In this document: one piece after another, positions 17,322-26,452 of the stretch | Layout of the letters: each line of letters begins with the position of its first letter | How positions within the stretch are numbered: position 1 is the first letter of the stretch | DNA from: an uncultured Flavobacteriales bacterium | GTDB taxonomy: Bacteria > Bacteroidota > Bacteroidia > Flavobacteriales > Crocinitomicaceae | DNA: 64,000 nt | Direction of reading: 5' to 3' | Assembly (NCBI GenBank): GCA_946480815.1 | Contig: CAMLLB010000013.1 | Span: 17,840-81,839, forward strand | Position numbers and translations under genes: made by a program | Notes under the pieces: model-generated | The model's database searches: none | Seen by the model: the letters and a program-made list of their open reading frames with translations, nothing else | What the model was told of the DNA's origin: nothing

Positions 17322-18093
17322 CCACTTCTCCTTTAAAAACAGCTACTGCAGGACCAATCAGCCAAATGTCCGTAAATCCGGGATTGTTATGAGTAAACTT
17401 AACAGAAAGTGCTCCTCCCTGGGATGTTACTTTGTATTCAAATTCCCCCAGCACCCGGTTCTTCTTTCCCAAAGCAAGAGCAGCAGCAGTTACACCTGTT
17501 CCGCAACTTAGCGTCTCATCTTCTACTCCACGCTCATAAGTTCGGATCTCAAAAGAATGGGAATTCAACTGGTGGATTGCATTCACATTGATTCCTTCCT
17601 GTTTGTATTTATCAGAATAACGGATTTGTTTTCCATAGGCAACAATATCAAAATCCGCCACATTTTCTGTGAAGTGAATAAAATGAGGCGAGCCGGTATC
17701 CAGCACATACTCTTTCTGAGAATCATCTATCCCAGGCACGTCATTCATTTTCAGGTAAACCAAACCGTCTTTTTTCACAGCTTCATGCGCTCCGTCAATC
17801 GCCATAAAAGACACCGAATCTGCCGTGATTCCCAGTTCATGTGCAAAAGCAACCGAGCAACGTGCACCATTTCCGCAAAAGCTTTTTGAACCATCCGAAT
17901 TGTAATAATCCACTTCAAAATCGTAATCCGGAATTGCATTGATCTTAATCAGGCCATCTGCACCGATTCCAAAGCGCCGGTCACATAATTTCCGGATCGT
18001 TGAAATGGAAAGATCATCCCACTCACCCGAACGATTATCGATCATAATAAAATCGTTCCCTGTTCCCTGATATTTTACAAAAGGTAAATTCAT
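17314..18093 (-). CDS. dapF: Diaminopimelate epimerase
   Basis: A 259-aa cofactor-independent epimerase converting LL- to meso-diaminopimelate for lysine and peptidoglycan. The two active-site cysteines are C73 in SFCGNGARC and C207 in LSCGTGVTA. The N-terminus FVKYQGTGNDFIMID is the family signature. Length is normal. It is divergent from htrA, with 127 nt between the two starts. The hypothetical gene 16827-17321 follows with an 8-nt overlap. Confidence 0.97.
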   Translation of the reverse strand: MNLPFVKYQGTGNDFIMIDNRSGEWDDLSISTIRKLCDRRFGIGADGLIKINAIPDYDFEVDYYNSDGSKSFCGNGARCSVAFAHELGITADSVSFMAIDGAHEAVKKDGLVYLKMNDVPGIDDSQKEYVLDTGSPHFIHFTENVADFDIVAYGKQIRYSDKYKQEGINVNAIHQLNSHSFEIRTYERGVEDETLSCGTGVTAAALALGKKNRVLGEFEYKVTSQGGALSVKFTHNNPGFTDIWLIGPAVAVFKGEVDV

Positions 18094-18220
18094 ATATCCT
18101 TTGCTGTGATTGAGTTACAAGCCAATCAGGCTTAACAATCTTTAACAGCACAAAAGTAACAATCATCAGGCGATTACTGTTATAATTGCGTAGAAATTTA
18201 GCATAAACTAATTTAATATC

Positions 18221-19690
18221 ATGAACAACTCATTGAAATACCTAGGACTGGGAATTGTTGGTGGAATGGTCCCATTTGCTTTCGGTTTCCTTTTATCTCA
18301 CAGTTATGATACTCCTCTTTCCGAACAGGTAATTGATGGTAATCGTTTGGCAAGGACCGTATCCTATAATGGAATGCCTCCTGTAGAAGGAGCGTCTTTC
18401 GTTGAAGCTTCTGAAAACACGATCAACTCGGTGGTTCACGTTACAACCAAGGTTGTTCGCACACAAGTTCAACGCGATCCGTTCTATGAATTCTTTTATG
18501 GACCAGGGACCGGCGGACGTGAATACAAACAATACGGAAGCGGATCAGGATCAGGAGTGATCGTTTCAAGTGAAGGATATATCGTCACCAATAATCACGT
18601 GATCCAGGATGCGTCTGAAATTGAAGTCATATTGAACGACAACTCAAAATATACAGCAACAGTGATAGGGACAGATCCTTCAACCGATATTGCGGTATTA
18701 AAGATTGACGCTCCGGGAATAAAACCAATTGCAATCGGAAACAGTGATGATTTACGTGTAGGTGAATGGGTACTGGCAGTAGGAAACCCATTCAACTTAA
18801 CATCAACGGTCACTGCCGGGATTGTAAGTGCAAAAGCAAGAAACATCAATTTGCTATCCGACAGAACAAGCAATTCCAATGTTCCGATCGAATCCTTTAT
18901 TCAAACCGATGCTGCGGTTAACCCTGGAAACTCGGGAGGAGCTTTGGTAAACACAAAAGGGGAACTGATCGGGATCAACACAGCTATTGCCTCTCAAACA
19001 GGTTCATATACCGGTTACAGTTTTGCAGTTCCCGTGAACCTGGTAAACAAAGTTATGCGCGACATCATCGATTTCGGGATTGTTCAACGGGCTTATTTGG
19101 GAGTTCAGATTGCCGATATCAACCAGGAAATCAAAGAGAAAAACAAACTGCCTTCAACAAGAGGAGTTTTTATTTCCGGTGTTACGGAGGAAGGCGGTGC
19201 TGAAAAAGCCGGTGTAAAGAAAAACTGGGTGATTTTGAAAGTAGGATCCAGAGACGTCAATTCAGTGGCATCTTTACAGGAAGAGATCGGAAAACGCAGA
19301 CCTGGTGACAAAGTAAACCTTACGTTAAGAACGGAAGACGGAACGGAAGTAATCAAAGAAATCCTTTTAAGATCTGTTGACGGAGAGACAGCTTTGAAAT
19401 CAAAGGAAGAAATGAGCAAAACAACGGCGCTCGGAGGTACCTTTGCTGAATTAACTTCGAAAGAGAAAAAAGAATTGAATGTCAATTTCGGTGTAAAAGT
19501 AAAAGCACTGGAACCGGGTAAATTGAAATCGAGCGGTTTAACGGAAGGAGACATCATTACTAAAGTCAACCAAACCCAGATTGAATCCGTTGAACAGTTA
19601 ACCAGGCTTCTGAATTCATCAAAAGGAGGAATCCTGTTGGAAATTCTATCTGAAAGTGGTAAAAAGGAATACATTGGTTTTGGACTTTAA
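18221..19690 (+). CDS. DegP/HtrA-family periplasmic serine endopeptidase
   Basis: A 489-aa Do-type protease and chaperone for envelope quality control. The N-terminal hydrophobic segment (about 5-26) acts as export signal or anchor. The trypsin-like domain has the triad H126 (TNNHVI), D156 (TDIAVLKI) and S238 (NPGNSGGAL). Two PDZ domains follow (about 285-375 and 400-485). The first starts with AYLGVQIADI and the second ends with GGILLEILSESGKK. No ECF or two-component operator is visible upstream. Confidence 0.95.
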   Translation: MNNSLKYLGLGIVGGMVPFAFGFLLSHSYDTPLSEQVIDGNRLARTVSYNGMPPVEGASFVEASENTINSVVHVTTKVVRTQVQRDPFYEFFYGPGTGGREYKQYGSGSGSGVIVSSEGYIVTNNHVIQDASEIEVILNDNSKYTATVIGTDPSTDIAVLKIDAPGIKPIAIGNSDDLRVGEWVLAVGNPFNLTSTVTAGIVSAKARNINLLSDRTSNSNVPIESFIQTDAAVNPGNSGGALVNTKGELIGINTAIASQTGSYTGYSFAVPVNLVNKVMRDIIDFGIVQRAYLGVQIADINQEIKEKNKLPSTRGVFISGVTEEGGAEKAGVKKNWVILKVGSRDVNSVASLQEEIGKRRPGDKVNLTLRTEDGTEVIKEILLRSVDGETALKSKEEMSKTTALGGTFAELTSKEKKELNVNFGVKVKALEPGKLKSSGLTEGDIITKVNQTQIESVEQLTRLLNSSKGGILLEILSESGKKEYIGFGL

Positions 19691-19828
19691 TAAGTTCAGA
19701 GAGATCAAAGGGTTCAAACGGGTTCAAAAAAGCTCCGAAAATTTTCAATTTGAACTTTTTAACTCGTTGAATTATTTGAACTTCCCTATAAAATAAGGGG
19801 TCTATATGAAAAAATTGTTAAGGCATGG

Positions 19829-19868
19829 TTTTTGAGAGGTGAAAATCTCCCAAAAATCTGCCTTTTTT
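19829..19868 (+). terminator. Possible terminator between htrA and rpoD
   Basis: The imperfect stem TTTTTGaGAG / CTCcCAAAAA has an 8-nt loop and is followed by TCTGCCTTTTTT. It is 138 nt past the htrA stop and abuts the rpoD promoter. The stem is weak, so this is tentative. Confidence 0.35.
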
Positions 19869-19869
19869 A

Positions 19870-19902
19870 TTTGGAAATCACTTCCATTTCGTCGTAACTT
19901 TG
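19870..19902 (+). promoter_or_regulatory. rpoD promoter
   Basis: TTTG (19870-19873), 21 nt, TAACTTTG (19895-19902). The -7 box ends 42 nt before the ATG, one of the longer leaders in the window. Confidence 0.7.
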
Positions 19903-19944
19903 CAGCCTGATTTTCATTAATCGTTATAAAACGAAGTTCATTAC

Positions 19945-20811
19945 ATGAGACAACTTAAGATTACAAAATCGATTACCAATCGTGAGAGCCAGTCGTTAGA
20001 CAAGTATCTTCAAGACATTGGTAAAGAAGAGCTAATCACCGCTGAGGAAGAAGTAGAATTGGCGCGAAAAATCAAACAAGGCGATCAACGAGCACTAGAG
20101 AAATTAACCCGTGCAAACTTACGTTTCGTCGTGTCTGTAGCAAAACAGTATCAAAATCAAGGATTGACATTACCCGATCTGATTAACGAAGGGAATTTAG
20201 GTTTGATCAAGGCTGCACAGAAGTTTGACGAAACGCGTGGATTTAAATTCATCTCGTATGCTGTATGGTGGATTCGTCAATCTATCTTACAGGCATTGGC
20301 AGAACAAGCTCGTATTGTCCGCCTACCATTAAACCAGGTTGGTTCTCTAAACAAGATCAACAAGGCTTTTTCCAGACTGGAACAAGAATTCGAAAGACCA
20401 CCTTCAGCTGAAGAATTGGCTGAGGCTTTGGAAGTTCCTGAAGATAAAATTAAAGAAAGCTTAAATGTTTCCGGTCGTCACGTATCTATGGATGCTCCCC
20501 TTTCTTCTTCTGAAGACGGTGGTACATTGATGGATGTTATGGCAAACACGGATTCACCTAAAGCTGACCATGCATTGATGGCGGAATCCCTTCAAAGAGA
20601 GATTGAGCGTTCATTAAGCACCCTGACAGATAAAGAACGTGAGATCATCCGCTTATTCTTCGGAATCGGAATGAACCATGGTTTGACCCTGGAAGAGATC
20701 GGTGCCAAGTTTAATCTGACACGTGAGCGTGTTCGACAAATTAAGGAGAAGGCGATCCGACGTCTTCGACACACATCTCGAAATAAGTTATTGAAAGCAT
20801 ATTTAGGATAA
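19945..20811 (+). CDS. rpoD: Primary RNA polymerase sigma factor (RpoD/SigA)
   Basis: A 288-aa sigma-70 that directs transcription of housekeeping genes. It begins almost at region 1.2 ([27 protein letters not shown]), with no region 1.1, as usual in Bacteroidota. Region 2 is [56 protein letters not shown], split here only for reading: the [17 protein letters not shown] and YAVWWIRQ blocks are intact. Region 3 ([14 protein letters not shown]) and the region 4.2 helix-turn-helix ([20 protein letters not shown]) follow. Its expected target is the TTG/TAnnTTTG promoter type seen throughout the window. Confidence 0.97.
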   Translation: MRQLKITKSITNRESQSLDKYLQDIGKEELITAEEEVELARKIKQGDQRALEKLTRANLRFVVSVAKQYQNQGLTLPDLINEGNLGLIKAAQKFDETRGFKFISYAVWWIRQSILQALAEQARIVRLPLNQVGSLNKINKAFSRLEQEFERPPSAEELAEALEVPEDKIKESLNVSGRHVSMDAPLSSSEDGGTLMDVMANTDSPKADHALMAESLQREIERSLSTLTDKEREIIRLFFGIGMNHGLTLEEIGAKFNLTRERVRQIKEKAIRRLRHTSRNKLLKAYLG

Positions 20812-20812
20812 G

Positions 20813-20848
20813 AAAAAAGGCTGTCTGCTAACGCGGGCGGCCTTTTTT
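20813..20848 (+). terminator. rpoD terminator
   Basis: AAAAAAGGC and GGCCTTTTTT flank a GC-rich middle (TGTCTGCTAACGCGGGC), giving a stem-loop plus T-run immediately after the rpoD stop. Confidence 0.75.
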
Positions 20849-20885
20849 GCTTTATACACATGCGAATATCAAAGCGAAAACAAGA

Positions 20886-20901
20886 ATCCGCCGCGGCGGA
20901 T
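20886..20901. repeat. Palindrome ATCCGCCGCGGCGGAT
   Basis: A 16-bp perfect palindrome between rpoD and gap. It is one of a set of intergenic palindromes with TCCG...CGGA outer arms and differing cores. Confidence 0.8.
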
Positions 20902-20972
20902 GATAACTGATCCACGGTAGCGGATTGAAAATAAATTGAACATAAATAAACACAAATAAATATATCCTCAGA

Positions 20973-22421
20973 ATGGAAGCTGCATTAGGCTATGAAAAAG
21001 AGTTAAACATGCACGTTCAAAAAGAACGCGCTGCTGTTAAATTGTCAAGTCACGTAGGTGAATTGCTTTATGACAAAGGGATCGAGTTGGTTTTGTTCCG
21101 TAATCACCTTACAGACACTACAATTTCAGAAATCCTGAACTTGCATGAGTATGCAAAGAATGTTGTGAAGAAACCTATCGACATTGAAACAACAGCTGCT
21201 TTAGCAGAAGAATTGTTGAAGATGGATTTAGCTCCAGCTAAAATCGACATCGGTAAATTATCCAGTGAATGGATCGCTGAAGGAAATGCCTTCGATTCAA
21301 AAGCATCTTTCCTTGCTGCTAAATTAGGGAAATTCTCAAGCGCTTCCGGTTCCGTTGAACCAAGAGACGTTGTTTTGTACGGTTTCGGTCGTATCGGTCG
21401 TTTGGCTGCCCGTGAATTGATCAAACAAGCTGGTAAAGGTCAGCAATTGCGTTTGCGTGCGATCGTTACACGCGGTGCAACTGATAAAGACATCGTTAAG
21501 CGTGCTGCTTTGTTGCGTTCCGACTCTGTTCACGGCGCTTTCAAAGGAAGTGTGGTTGAAGATCTGGAAAACAAAACATTGATCATCAACGGACAAATTG
21601 TTCACATGATCGACGCTTCCAATCCGGAAGAAGTGGATTACACAAAATACGGTATCAATAATGCATTGGTAATCGATAACACAGGTGTATACACAAACCG
21701 TGAAGCATTGGCAAGACACATGGTATCCAAAGGAGTTTCAAAAGTTCTTTTGACTGCACCAGGGAAAGAAGTTCCGAATGTAGTATACGGTATCAACCAG
21801 GGAACTTTGGATATTGAGAATGAAACGATTTATTCTGCCGCTTCTTGTACTACGAATGCAATCTCCCCTATTTTGAAAGTGGTAAACGACGCATTCGGAA
21901 TTGTAAAAGGACACATTGAAACAGTTCACGCTTATACCAATGACCAAAACTTGTTGGACAACATGCATAAGTCATCACGTCGTGGGCGTTCTGCAGCAAT
22001 CAACATGGTAATTACTTCAACAGGTGCAGGTGCAGCTGTAACGAAAGTAATTCCTGATTTGAAAGATAAATTAACTGCAAATGCGGTTCGTGTACCAACT
22101 CCAAACGGTTCATTGGCAATCCTTTCTTTGGAATTGAAGAATGGAACAACTATTGAAGATGTAAACAACGTAGTGCGTACAGCTTCTTTAGAGGGTGATT
22201 TGGTAAACCAGATTTTCTACTCATACGATCCGGAATTGGTATCCAGCGATATTATCGGAAACACCTGTTGTTCGGTTTATGATTCTCATGCAACAATCGT
22301 TTCTCCGGATGGAAAAAATGTAGTTCTTTATACCTGGTATGATAACGAGTTCGGATATACGAAACAAGTTATTCGCCTGGCGAAACACATTACAAAAGTT
22401 CAGCGTTTGATTTATTATTAA
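20973..22421 (+). CDS. gap: Glyceraldehyde-3-phosphate dehydrogenase, long form
   Basis: A 482-aa phosphorylating GAPDH of glycolysis/gluconeogenesis. A helical N-terminal extension of about 120 residues precedes the Rossmann motif YGFGRIGR (126-133). The catalytic Cys is C282 in SAASCTTNAISP, and the partner His lies in HAYTNDQNLLDN. The extension, absent in standard 330-residue enzymes, is a known feature of a Bacteroidota/proteobacterial long subgroup. It follows rpoD as a separate unit. Confidence 0.95.
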   Translation: MEAALGYEKELNMHVQKERAAVKLSSHVGELLYDKGIELVLFRNHLTDTTISEILNLHEYAKNVVKKPIDIETTAALAEELLKMDLAPAKIDIGKLSSEWIAEGNAFDSKASFLAAKLGKFSSASGSVEPRDVVLYGFGRIGRLAARELIKQAGKGQQLRLRAIVTRGATDKDIVKRAALLRSDSVHGAFKGSVVEDLENKTLIINGQIVHMIDASNPEEVDYTKYGINNALVIDNTGVYTNREALARHMVSKGVSKVLLTAPGKEVPNVVYGINQGTLDIENETIYSAASCTTNAISPILKVVNDAFGIVKGHIETVHAYTNDQNLLDNMHKSSRRGRSAAINMVITSTGAGAAVTKVIPDLKDKLTANAVRVPTPNGSLAILSLELKNGTTIEDVNNVVRTASLEGDLVNQIFYSYDPELVSSDIIGNTCCSVYDSHATIVSPDGKNVVLYTWYDNEFGYTKQVIRLAKHITKVQRLIYY

Positions 22422-22444
22422 TTAATAATTGAACACGATATAAG

Positions 22445-22476
22445 ACGTAGGCACGCGATGAGTCGCGTGCCTACGT
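22445..22476 (+). terminator. Bidirectional hairpin after gap
   Basis: ACGTAGGCACGCGA, loop TGAG, TCGCGTGCCTACGT and then TGTTTTA: a 14-bp stem in terminator position for gap and the convergent lipoprotein gene. Its GTAGG...CGCGA / TCGCG...CCTAC plan recurs at 25864-25899. Confidence 0.75.
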
Positions 22477-22507
22477 TGTTTTATACCATTATATTACCAA
22501 TGTTTTA

Positions 22508-23062
22508 TCATTGAATAATCGTATGAAAATTCAATTCAATATCCGTTTCCCCCACATCACATTGACCATTTTTCACACCTGGCTGATGTCTCAGACGAAT
22601 CGTTGAGGTTCCTGCAGAGGCAGCTCCAATCGACCATTGACTGGTAATTCCTATCGGTAAGTTATTCGCGTCCAGATCTGTTCGTGTAATTACCGCATTT
22701 AAACCACTCAGATCAAAGCAAAACAAATGATCTACCCCTTCCTCTTCCACTTCTTCTGTAATATTCTGAGCAGGAATTGCAGCTTCATTCAATAAAGTGA
22801 TTGTTGCATTATAGGTCGCATTCGCTACCAAGCGGATCGTATCAAAAACCGTCGGGTTATTTCCTCCCGGACCGTCGACATCAACGAACTGAGCCTCCAC
22901 ATTGGGTAAAACACCGTTTGTATCCGTAAACACAATTTTAAAAGTGGTAATCAATTCCTCTTCATTCGGATTTGTTGGATTTTCTACTCCTTTTTTCTTT
23001 TCTTTTTTACAAGCCGTTGCTGCTAAGCATAATACGGCGAAAATCATTACTATTTTTTTCAT
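22508..23062 (-). CDS. Lipoprotein following a TonB receptor, unknown ligand
   Basis: A 184-aa lipoprotein: signal peptide with lipobox LAATAC (Cys18), then a Lys-rich tether (KKEKKKGVENPTNP). The folded part has ITTFKIVFTDTNGVLP, FVDVDGPGGNNPTVFDTIRL and LFCFDLSGLN stretches, and ends with a region rich in Gly/Thr. It resembles the lipoproteins annotated as type 1 periplasmic-binding-fold proteins that sit next to TonB receptors in flavobacteria (assignment tentative). It starts 12 nt after the receptor ends, so it is probably its surface or periplasmic partner in uptake. Confidence 0.8.
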   Translation of the reverse strand: MKKIVMIFAVLCLAATACKKEKKKGVENPTNPNEEELITTFKIVFTDTNGVLPNVEAQFVDVDGPGGNNPTVFDTIRLVANATYNATITLLNEAAIPAQNITEEVEEEGVDHLFCFDLSGLNAVITRTDLDANNLPIGITSQWSIGAASAGTSTIRLRHQPGVKNGQCDVGETDIELNFHTIIQ

Positions 23063-23074
23063 TTTTTCTACATT

Positions 23075-25417
23075 TTAATTCCCATCCCCCACACGTGGGA
23101 TCGGTGATTTTTTAATAATTGAAAATGGGACCAATACCTTAATCGTCCAGTTCCGTCCTAATTCATCCGTGAAATACCGAAATCGGTTCATATAATCACG
23201 GTAGCTTAAATTTGTCAGGTTTGAGCATCCAAGAACGACTTGCAAGCTCTCTCCGTTGTTCATTTTTTTAATAATTCCAGCCTGCACACTCAGAAGATCA
23301 TATCCTTTTGGCGGACTTACATAATCCGAATTCGGTACGTATCTCTTTTGTTTAAACACATCCAGCAATTCTATCTCTACAAAACAATTCAATTTGGTTC
23401 CGGTCCTTACAGTTGAAAAACGTAAACGTTGTGTCATCCGATTGGAAGGCATTCCATAGAGGTATTGAGAGGATCTCAAATCTGTTCCAAGCAATAAATT
23501 TCCCTGGAACTGGTAAGTAACATACTTTCCGATAGGAATTTCCAATCTACCGTTCAAACCGGTAATCTGAACATCCGATTGCACGTAATGAAACACCGGG
23601 AAGGCCCCGATAATTGTCAGCATCGGTGGAAACGAAGGCTGGAGATTAATGTATCCGTCAAAGTAATTATAGAAAAGAGACAGATCAACTGTTGCAATGC
23701 TTGATTTGTACTGTATTCCCAACTGCGAATTGTAAACAATCTCTTTTTTCAGTTGTGCATCTCCAATTTCAATGGAAGCTGCTCCATGATGCAGTCCGTT
23801 ACTGTACAATTCATTAATGGAAGGTGGCCTCCAGGCTGTTCCCAGGTTTAGACGTGCAATCCAGTGATGTCCCAATAGCCTGGACACTCCTGCTGAGACA
23901 CTCGGATTTTGAAATTGTTTGATCGGTTTTGTCAATAAATCATCTTCGTAGACAAATACCTGCAGTTTTGAATAATCGTAGCGAACTCCAAAATCAAACA
24001 ACCACTTCTCGTTTTCGTAAGTTCCTAAATAATAGCCTCCAAACTGCAACTTCTTGAAGTTAGGAATGAAGAATCTTCCCGAATACGCATTGCTTTGTTC
24101 CAATCCCGAAAGTCCGAAAACACTTTTAAACCGACTGGAATGTTTGATCTCTGTTTTGAGTTCCAGCGAATTGGTCCAGAGATTCAACTCAAATGCAGGC
24201 AGATCCAGTGCAGCAATGCTGTCATTATATGCTTTGTGCAGGTCGTATTCCTGTCTTAAGTTGAATTGATATCCGTAAACCAGGCTCGTTTTGGTCTTTT
24301 TGTTCCAATTGTAAACCAAGTGGACTTTACTCAAATCATGCTGCACCAATTGTTTCGGTTTTTCCAAACTGTATGTGAAAAAGCCAGAATCTTTCGGCAC
24401 AGAAGCTTCAAAAGCAGCTTTTAGATCAGACAGATTACCGATATGTGAACCGGTGAAAATCCCAAGGTTCGTAGAATACTTCGTATAAAAAAGGTCTGCT
24501 TCAAATTTTTCTCCTTTATACCCCAGTGCTGCACTGTAGCTGTATTCATTGGAAGCGGTATTCTTAATCCAGTAATCTGGTGCTTTCTGAGTTCCGTTAA
24601 TCCTCCCCGTTCCATGAACACGATATGCCCATTTCCCTGATTTTGTAAATGAACCGGCTATTAATCCGGAAATTCCGCCGCCACGACCGTTGCTGTTCCC
24701 ATTCAGTTTTACCCAGCCGGCAGTGTTCTTATGATAACGCAATTCGTCCGGGGAAACCAAAACAACTCCTCCGATTGCATCAGTTCCATATTGTAAACCA
24801 GAAGCCCCCTGAATGACTGTTAAATTTCCCGCCAGATTCGGATCGATTTCCGGCGCATGTTCGCTTCCCCACTGCTGGCCTTCCTGGCGAATTCCATTAT
24901 TTACCACCACCAGGCGATTGCTATGCATTCCGTTTATAACCGGCTTCACAATAGAAGATCCCGTACTTAAACTCGTCACTCCAGGAAACCGGATTAATTG
25001 CTCCCCTAATGTGTTTCCCTTTATCCGTGTAAGATCATTTGTTTTTAATGTCATCGTTTCCTGGGATTCTCTTGGAAAACGATACGCTTCAATCAGTAAT
25101 TCATCCAGTTCAACCTGGTGTGTTTCTACCTTAAAAATGATTCTACCGGTTACAGGGACGGTAATCTCAAGATCCATCGGTTCACAGCCAAAATGTGGAA
25201 TACAGCGCAATTTCATGCGCCCGGCACATAAATTTGTAAAATGGAAGATCCCCGCCGAATCTGTTTGCGTAGCATTCGTTTGAATTGATACTTTCGCAAA
25301 CGGGATCAATTGATTTGTATGAATATCACGCACCTCACCGCTGATGGAGTAATCACAAGGTTGTGAATACACCAATAGAGAGAAGTAAATGAATACTCCT
25401 AATAAATAAAATTTCAT
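23075..25417 (-). CDS. TonB-dependent receptor
   Basis: A 780-aa outer-membrane transporter. Signal peptide about 1-18 (ends YSQPC). A carboxypeptidase-regulatory-like domain (ISGEVRDIHTNQLIPFAKVSI) is followed by a plug (about 115-225, with TLGEQLIRFPGVTSLSTGSS and GASGLQYGTDAIGGVVLV) and a 22-strand-type barrel. The gene lies between a His/Cys-rich small protein and a lipoprotein on the same strand, with 55-nt and 12-nt gaps. That context resembles metal or cofactor uptake loci, but no substrate can be read from the receptor itself. Confidence 0.92.
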   Translation of the reverse strand: MKFYLLGVFIYFSLLVYSQPCDYSISGEVRDIHTNQLIPFAKVSIQTNATQTDSAGIFHFTNLCAGRMKLRCIPHFGCEPMDLEITVPVTGRIIFKVETHQVELDELLIEAYRFPRESQETMTLKTNDLTRIKGNTLGEQLIRFPGVTSLSTGSSIVKPVINGMHSNRLVVVNNGIRQEGQQWGSEHAPEIDPNLAGNLTVIQGASGLQYGTDAIGGVVLVSPDELRYHKNTAGWVKLNGNSNGRGGGISGLIAGSFTKSGKWAYRVHGTGRINGTQKAPDYWIKNTASNEYSYSAALGYKGEKFEADLFYTKYSTNLGIFTGSHIGNLSDLKAAFEASVPKDSGFFTYSLEKPKQLVQHDLSKVHLVYNWNKKTKTSLVYGYQFNLRQEYDLHKAYNDSIAALDLPAFELNLWTNSLELKTEIKHSSRFKSVFGLSGLEQSNAYSGRFFIPNFKKLQFGGYYLGTYENEKWLFDFGVRYDYSKLQVFVYEDDLLTKPIKQFQNPSVSAGVSRLLGHHWIARLNLGTAWRPPSINELYSNGLHHGAASIEIGDAQLKKEIVYNSQLGIQYKSSIATVDLSLFYNYFDGYINLQPSFPPMLTIIGAFPVFHYVQSDVQITGLNGRLEIPIGKYVTYQFQGNLLLGTDLRSSQYLYGMPSNRMTQRLRFSTVRTGTKLNCFVEIELLDVFKQKRYVPNSDYVSPPKGYDLLSVQAGIIKKMNNGESLQVVLGCSNLTNLSYRDYMNRFRYFTDELGRNWTIKVLVPFSIIKKSPIPRVGDGN

Positions 25418-25472
25418 GAAAATTGAATGATATGATGAAAATCTGAAAGTTTATCAGTATCCAGACTGACTC

Positions 25473-25805
25473 TTAGATTAAATCACTCACCGGCGGGCCA
25501 CGAAGAGATAAATGTGTGTCTTTTACCGGTAATTCACTGCAGGTATAATCGATGAAAAGGAAATCGAATGAAGAAATCAATTGGATTTGCACATTGCTCA
25601 CTTCGTGGAAAAGAAGCGGAAGCTGCAAATCACACAATCCACATTTTTCAATACCTTGTTTAAAGGTCAAATCATCCGAATGATCCGTTAGGTGTTTTGT
25701 TGTATGATCATGAGCAAGGGCATGCCAATTATTTATCGGTACCAGGAATCCCAGGAAACCGATCAGCAAAATGGAAGAAATTATCCGCATCACTGATTTA
25801 CTCAT
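25473..25805 (-). CDS. Small His/Cys-rich exported protein, first gene of the receptor operon
   Basis: 110 aa from the ATG at 25805. The frame opens eight codons earlier, but the promoter -7 box covers that stretch. The N-terminal signal or anchor helix is about residues 4-24. A His/Asp-rich region follows (HALAHDHTTKHLTDHSDD), then CGLCDLQLP with a CxxC pair. His clusters plus CxxC suggest metal binding (inference). Such short proteins commonly head operons with a TonB receptor. Its transcript is predicted to be leaderless. Confidence 0.75.
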   Translation of the reverse strand: MSKSVMRIISSILLIGFLGFLVPINNWHALAHDHTTKHLTDHSDDLTFKQGIEKCGLCDLQLPLLFHEVSNVQIQLISSFDFLFIDYTCSELPVKDTHLSLRGPPVSDLI

Positions 25806-25809
25806 GGAA

Positions 25810-25840
25810 CAAAAATAAAATAAATGCAATTAAATTGCAA
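25810..25840 (-). promoter_or_regulatory. Promoter of the receptor operon
   Basis: On the minus strand TTG (25838-25840), 20 nt, TATTTTTG (25810-25817), then 4 nt to the ATG at 25805. It decides the start codon of the small protein and predicts a leaderless mRNA. Confidence 0.75.
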
Positions 25841-25863
25841 TAAGCGCTGAAAATTTATTCCAA

Positions 25864-25899
25864 ACAAGTAGGGGCGCGATTAATCGCGCCCCTACTTGT
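25864..25899. repeat. 36-bp perfect palindrome
   Basis: The arm ACAAGTAGGGGCGCGATT and its exact complement form an uninterrupted palindrome between the promoter above and the convergent-side end of the next gene. It may act as terminator for the gene ending at 25919. It resembles the hairpin at 22445-22476 in plan (GTAGG..CGCGA), which suggests a dispersed family. Confidence 0.85.
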
Positions 25900-25918
25900 T
25901 TCCATTTATATCTTATTA

Positions 25919-26365
25919 TTACTTCTTCAATCCATTCTGTTTCAGGCATTTCATTACCTTCCTATCGTGCTTCTCACGCTCTTCCGGAGTTGTATTCGGA
26001 GTTGTCAGTAATTCTTTACATTTATTGTCAACATACTCCCATCTGGCCATGAGTTTCTCTTCTTGTTTGGGGGTCATTTTACCCTTTTCAAAAGCATCGT
26101 TGATTGAATCGTTCGCGACAACGCATGTACAGAAATCCCATTGTTCTCCATACTTTTTAACAATCTTCTCATGATTTTCTTTGTTTTCCAGAGCAACTGA
26201 TTTTTTTTCAGTCACGGTATCTTTCAAAGCCGTTTCCAAATTATCAACTTTCGTTACAGTGTCTTTCTTGTTTTCAAGCTCGCAATCGGTGCATTCTTCA
26301 TTAGAACCGCAGGAAACAGCAAACAAACCAAGGAATAAGAATAGAAAATATACTCGTTTTTTCAT
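25919..26365 (-). CDS. Cys-containing lipoprotein, unknown function
   Basis: A 148-aa lipoprotein: lipobox LFAVSC (Cys19) followed by GSNEECTDCELENKK. An acidic/basic linker (30-65) precedes a helical domain with VKKYGEQWDFCTCVVANDSINDAFEKG and HDRKVMKCLKQNG. The spaced Cys residues (CTC, NKC, MKC) may form disulfides in the periplasm. Similar short domains with an FCxC..ND motif occur in many flavobacterial hypothetical proteins, but no function is known. It has its own promoter. Confidence 0.75.
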   Translation of the reverse strand: MKKRVYFLFLFLGLFAVSCGSNEECTDCELENKKDTVTKVDNLETALKDTVTEKKSVALENKENHEKIVKKYGEQWDFCTCVVANDSINDAFEKGKMTPKQEEKLMARWEYVDNKCKELLTTPNTTPEEREKHDRKVMKCLKQNGLKK

Positions 26366-26381
26366 AAGGTTGAGTTACAGG

Positions 26382-26410
26382 CAAATATAAAAATAATGCC
26401 TGAAAGACAA
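26382..26410 (-). promoter_or_regulatory. Promoter of lipoprotein gene
   Basis: On the minus strand TTG (26408-26410), 18 nt, TATATTTG (26382-26389). The box ends 16 nt before the ATG at 26365. Confidence 0.65.
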
Positions 26411-26452
26411 GGTTAAACCAGTAACTCAAATTAACATCTCAAACGCCCAAAT

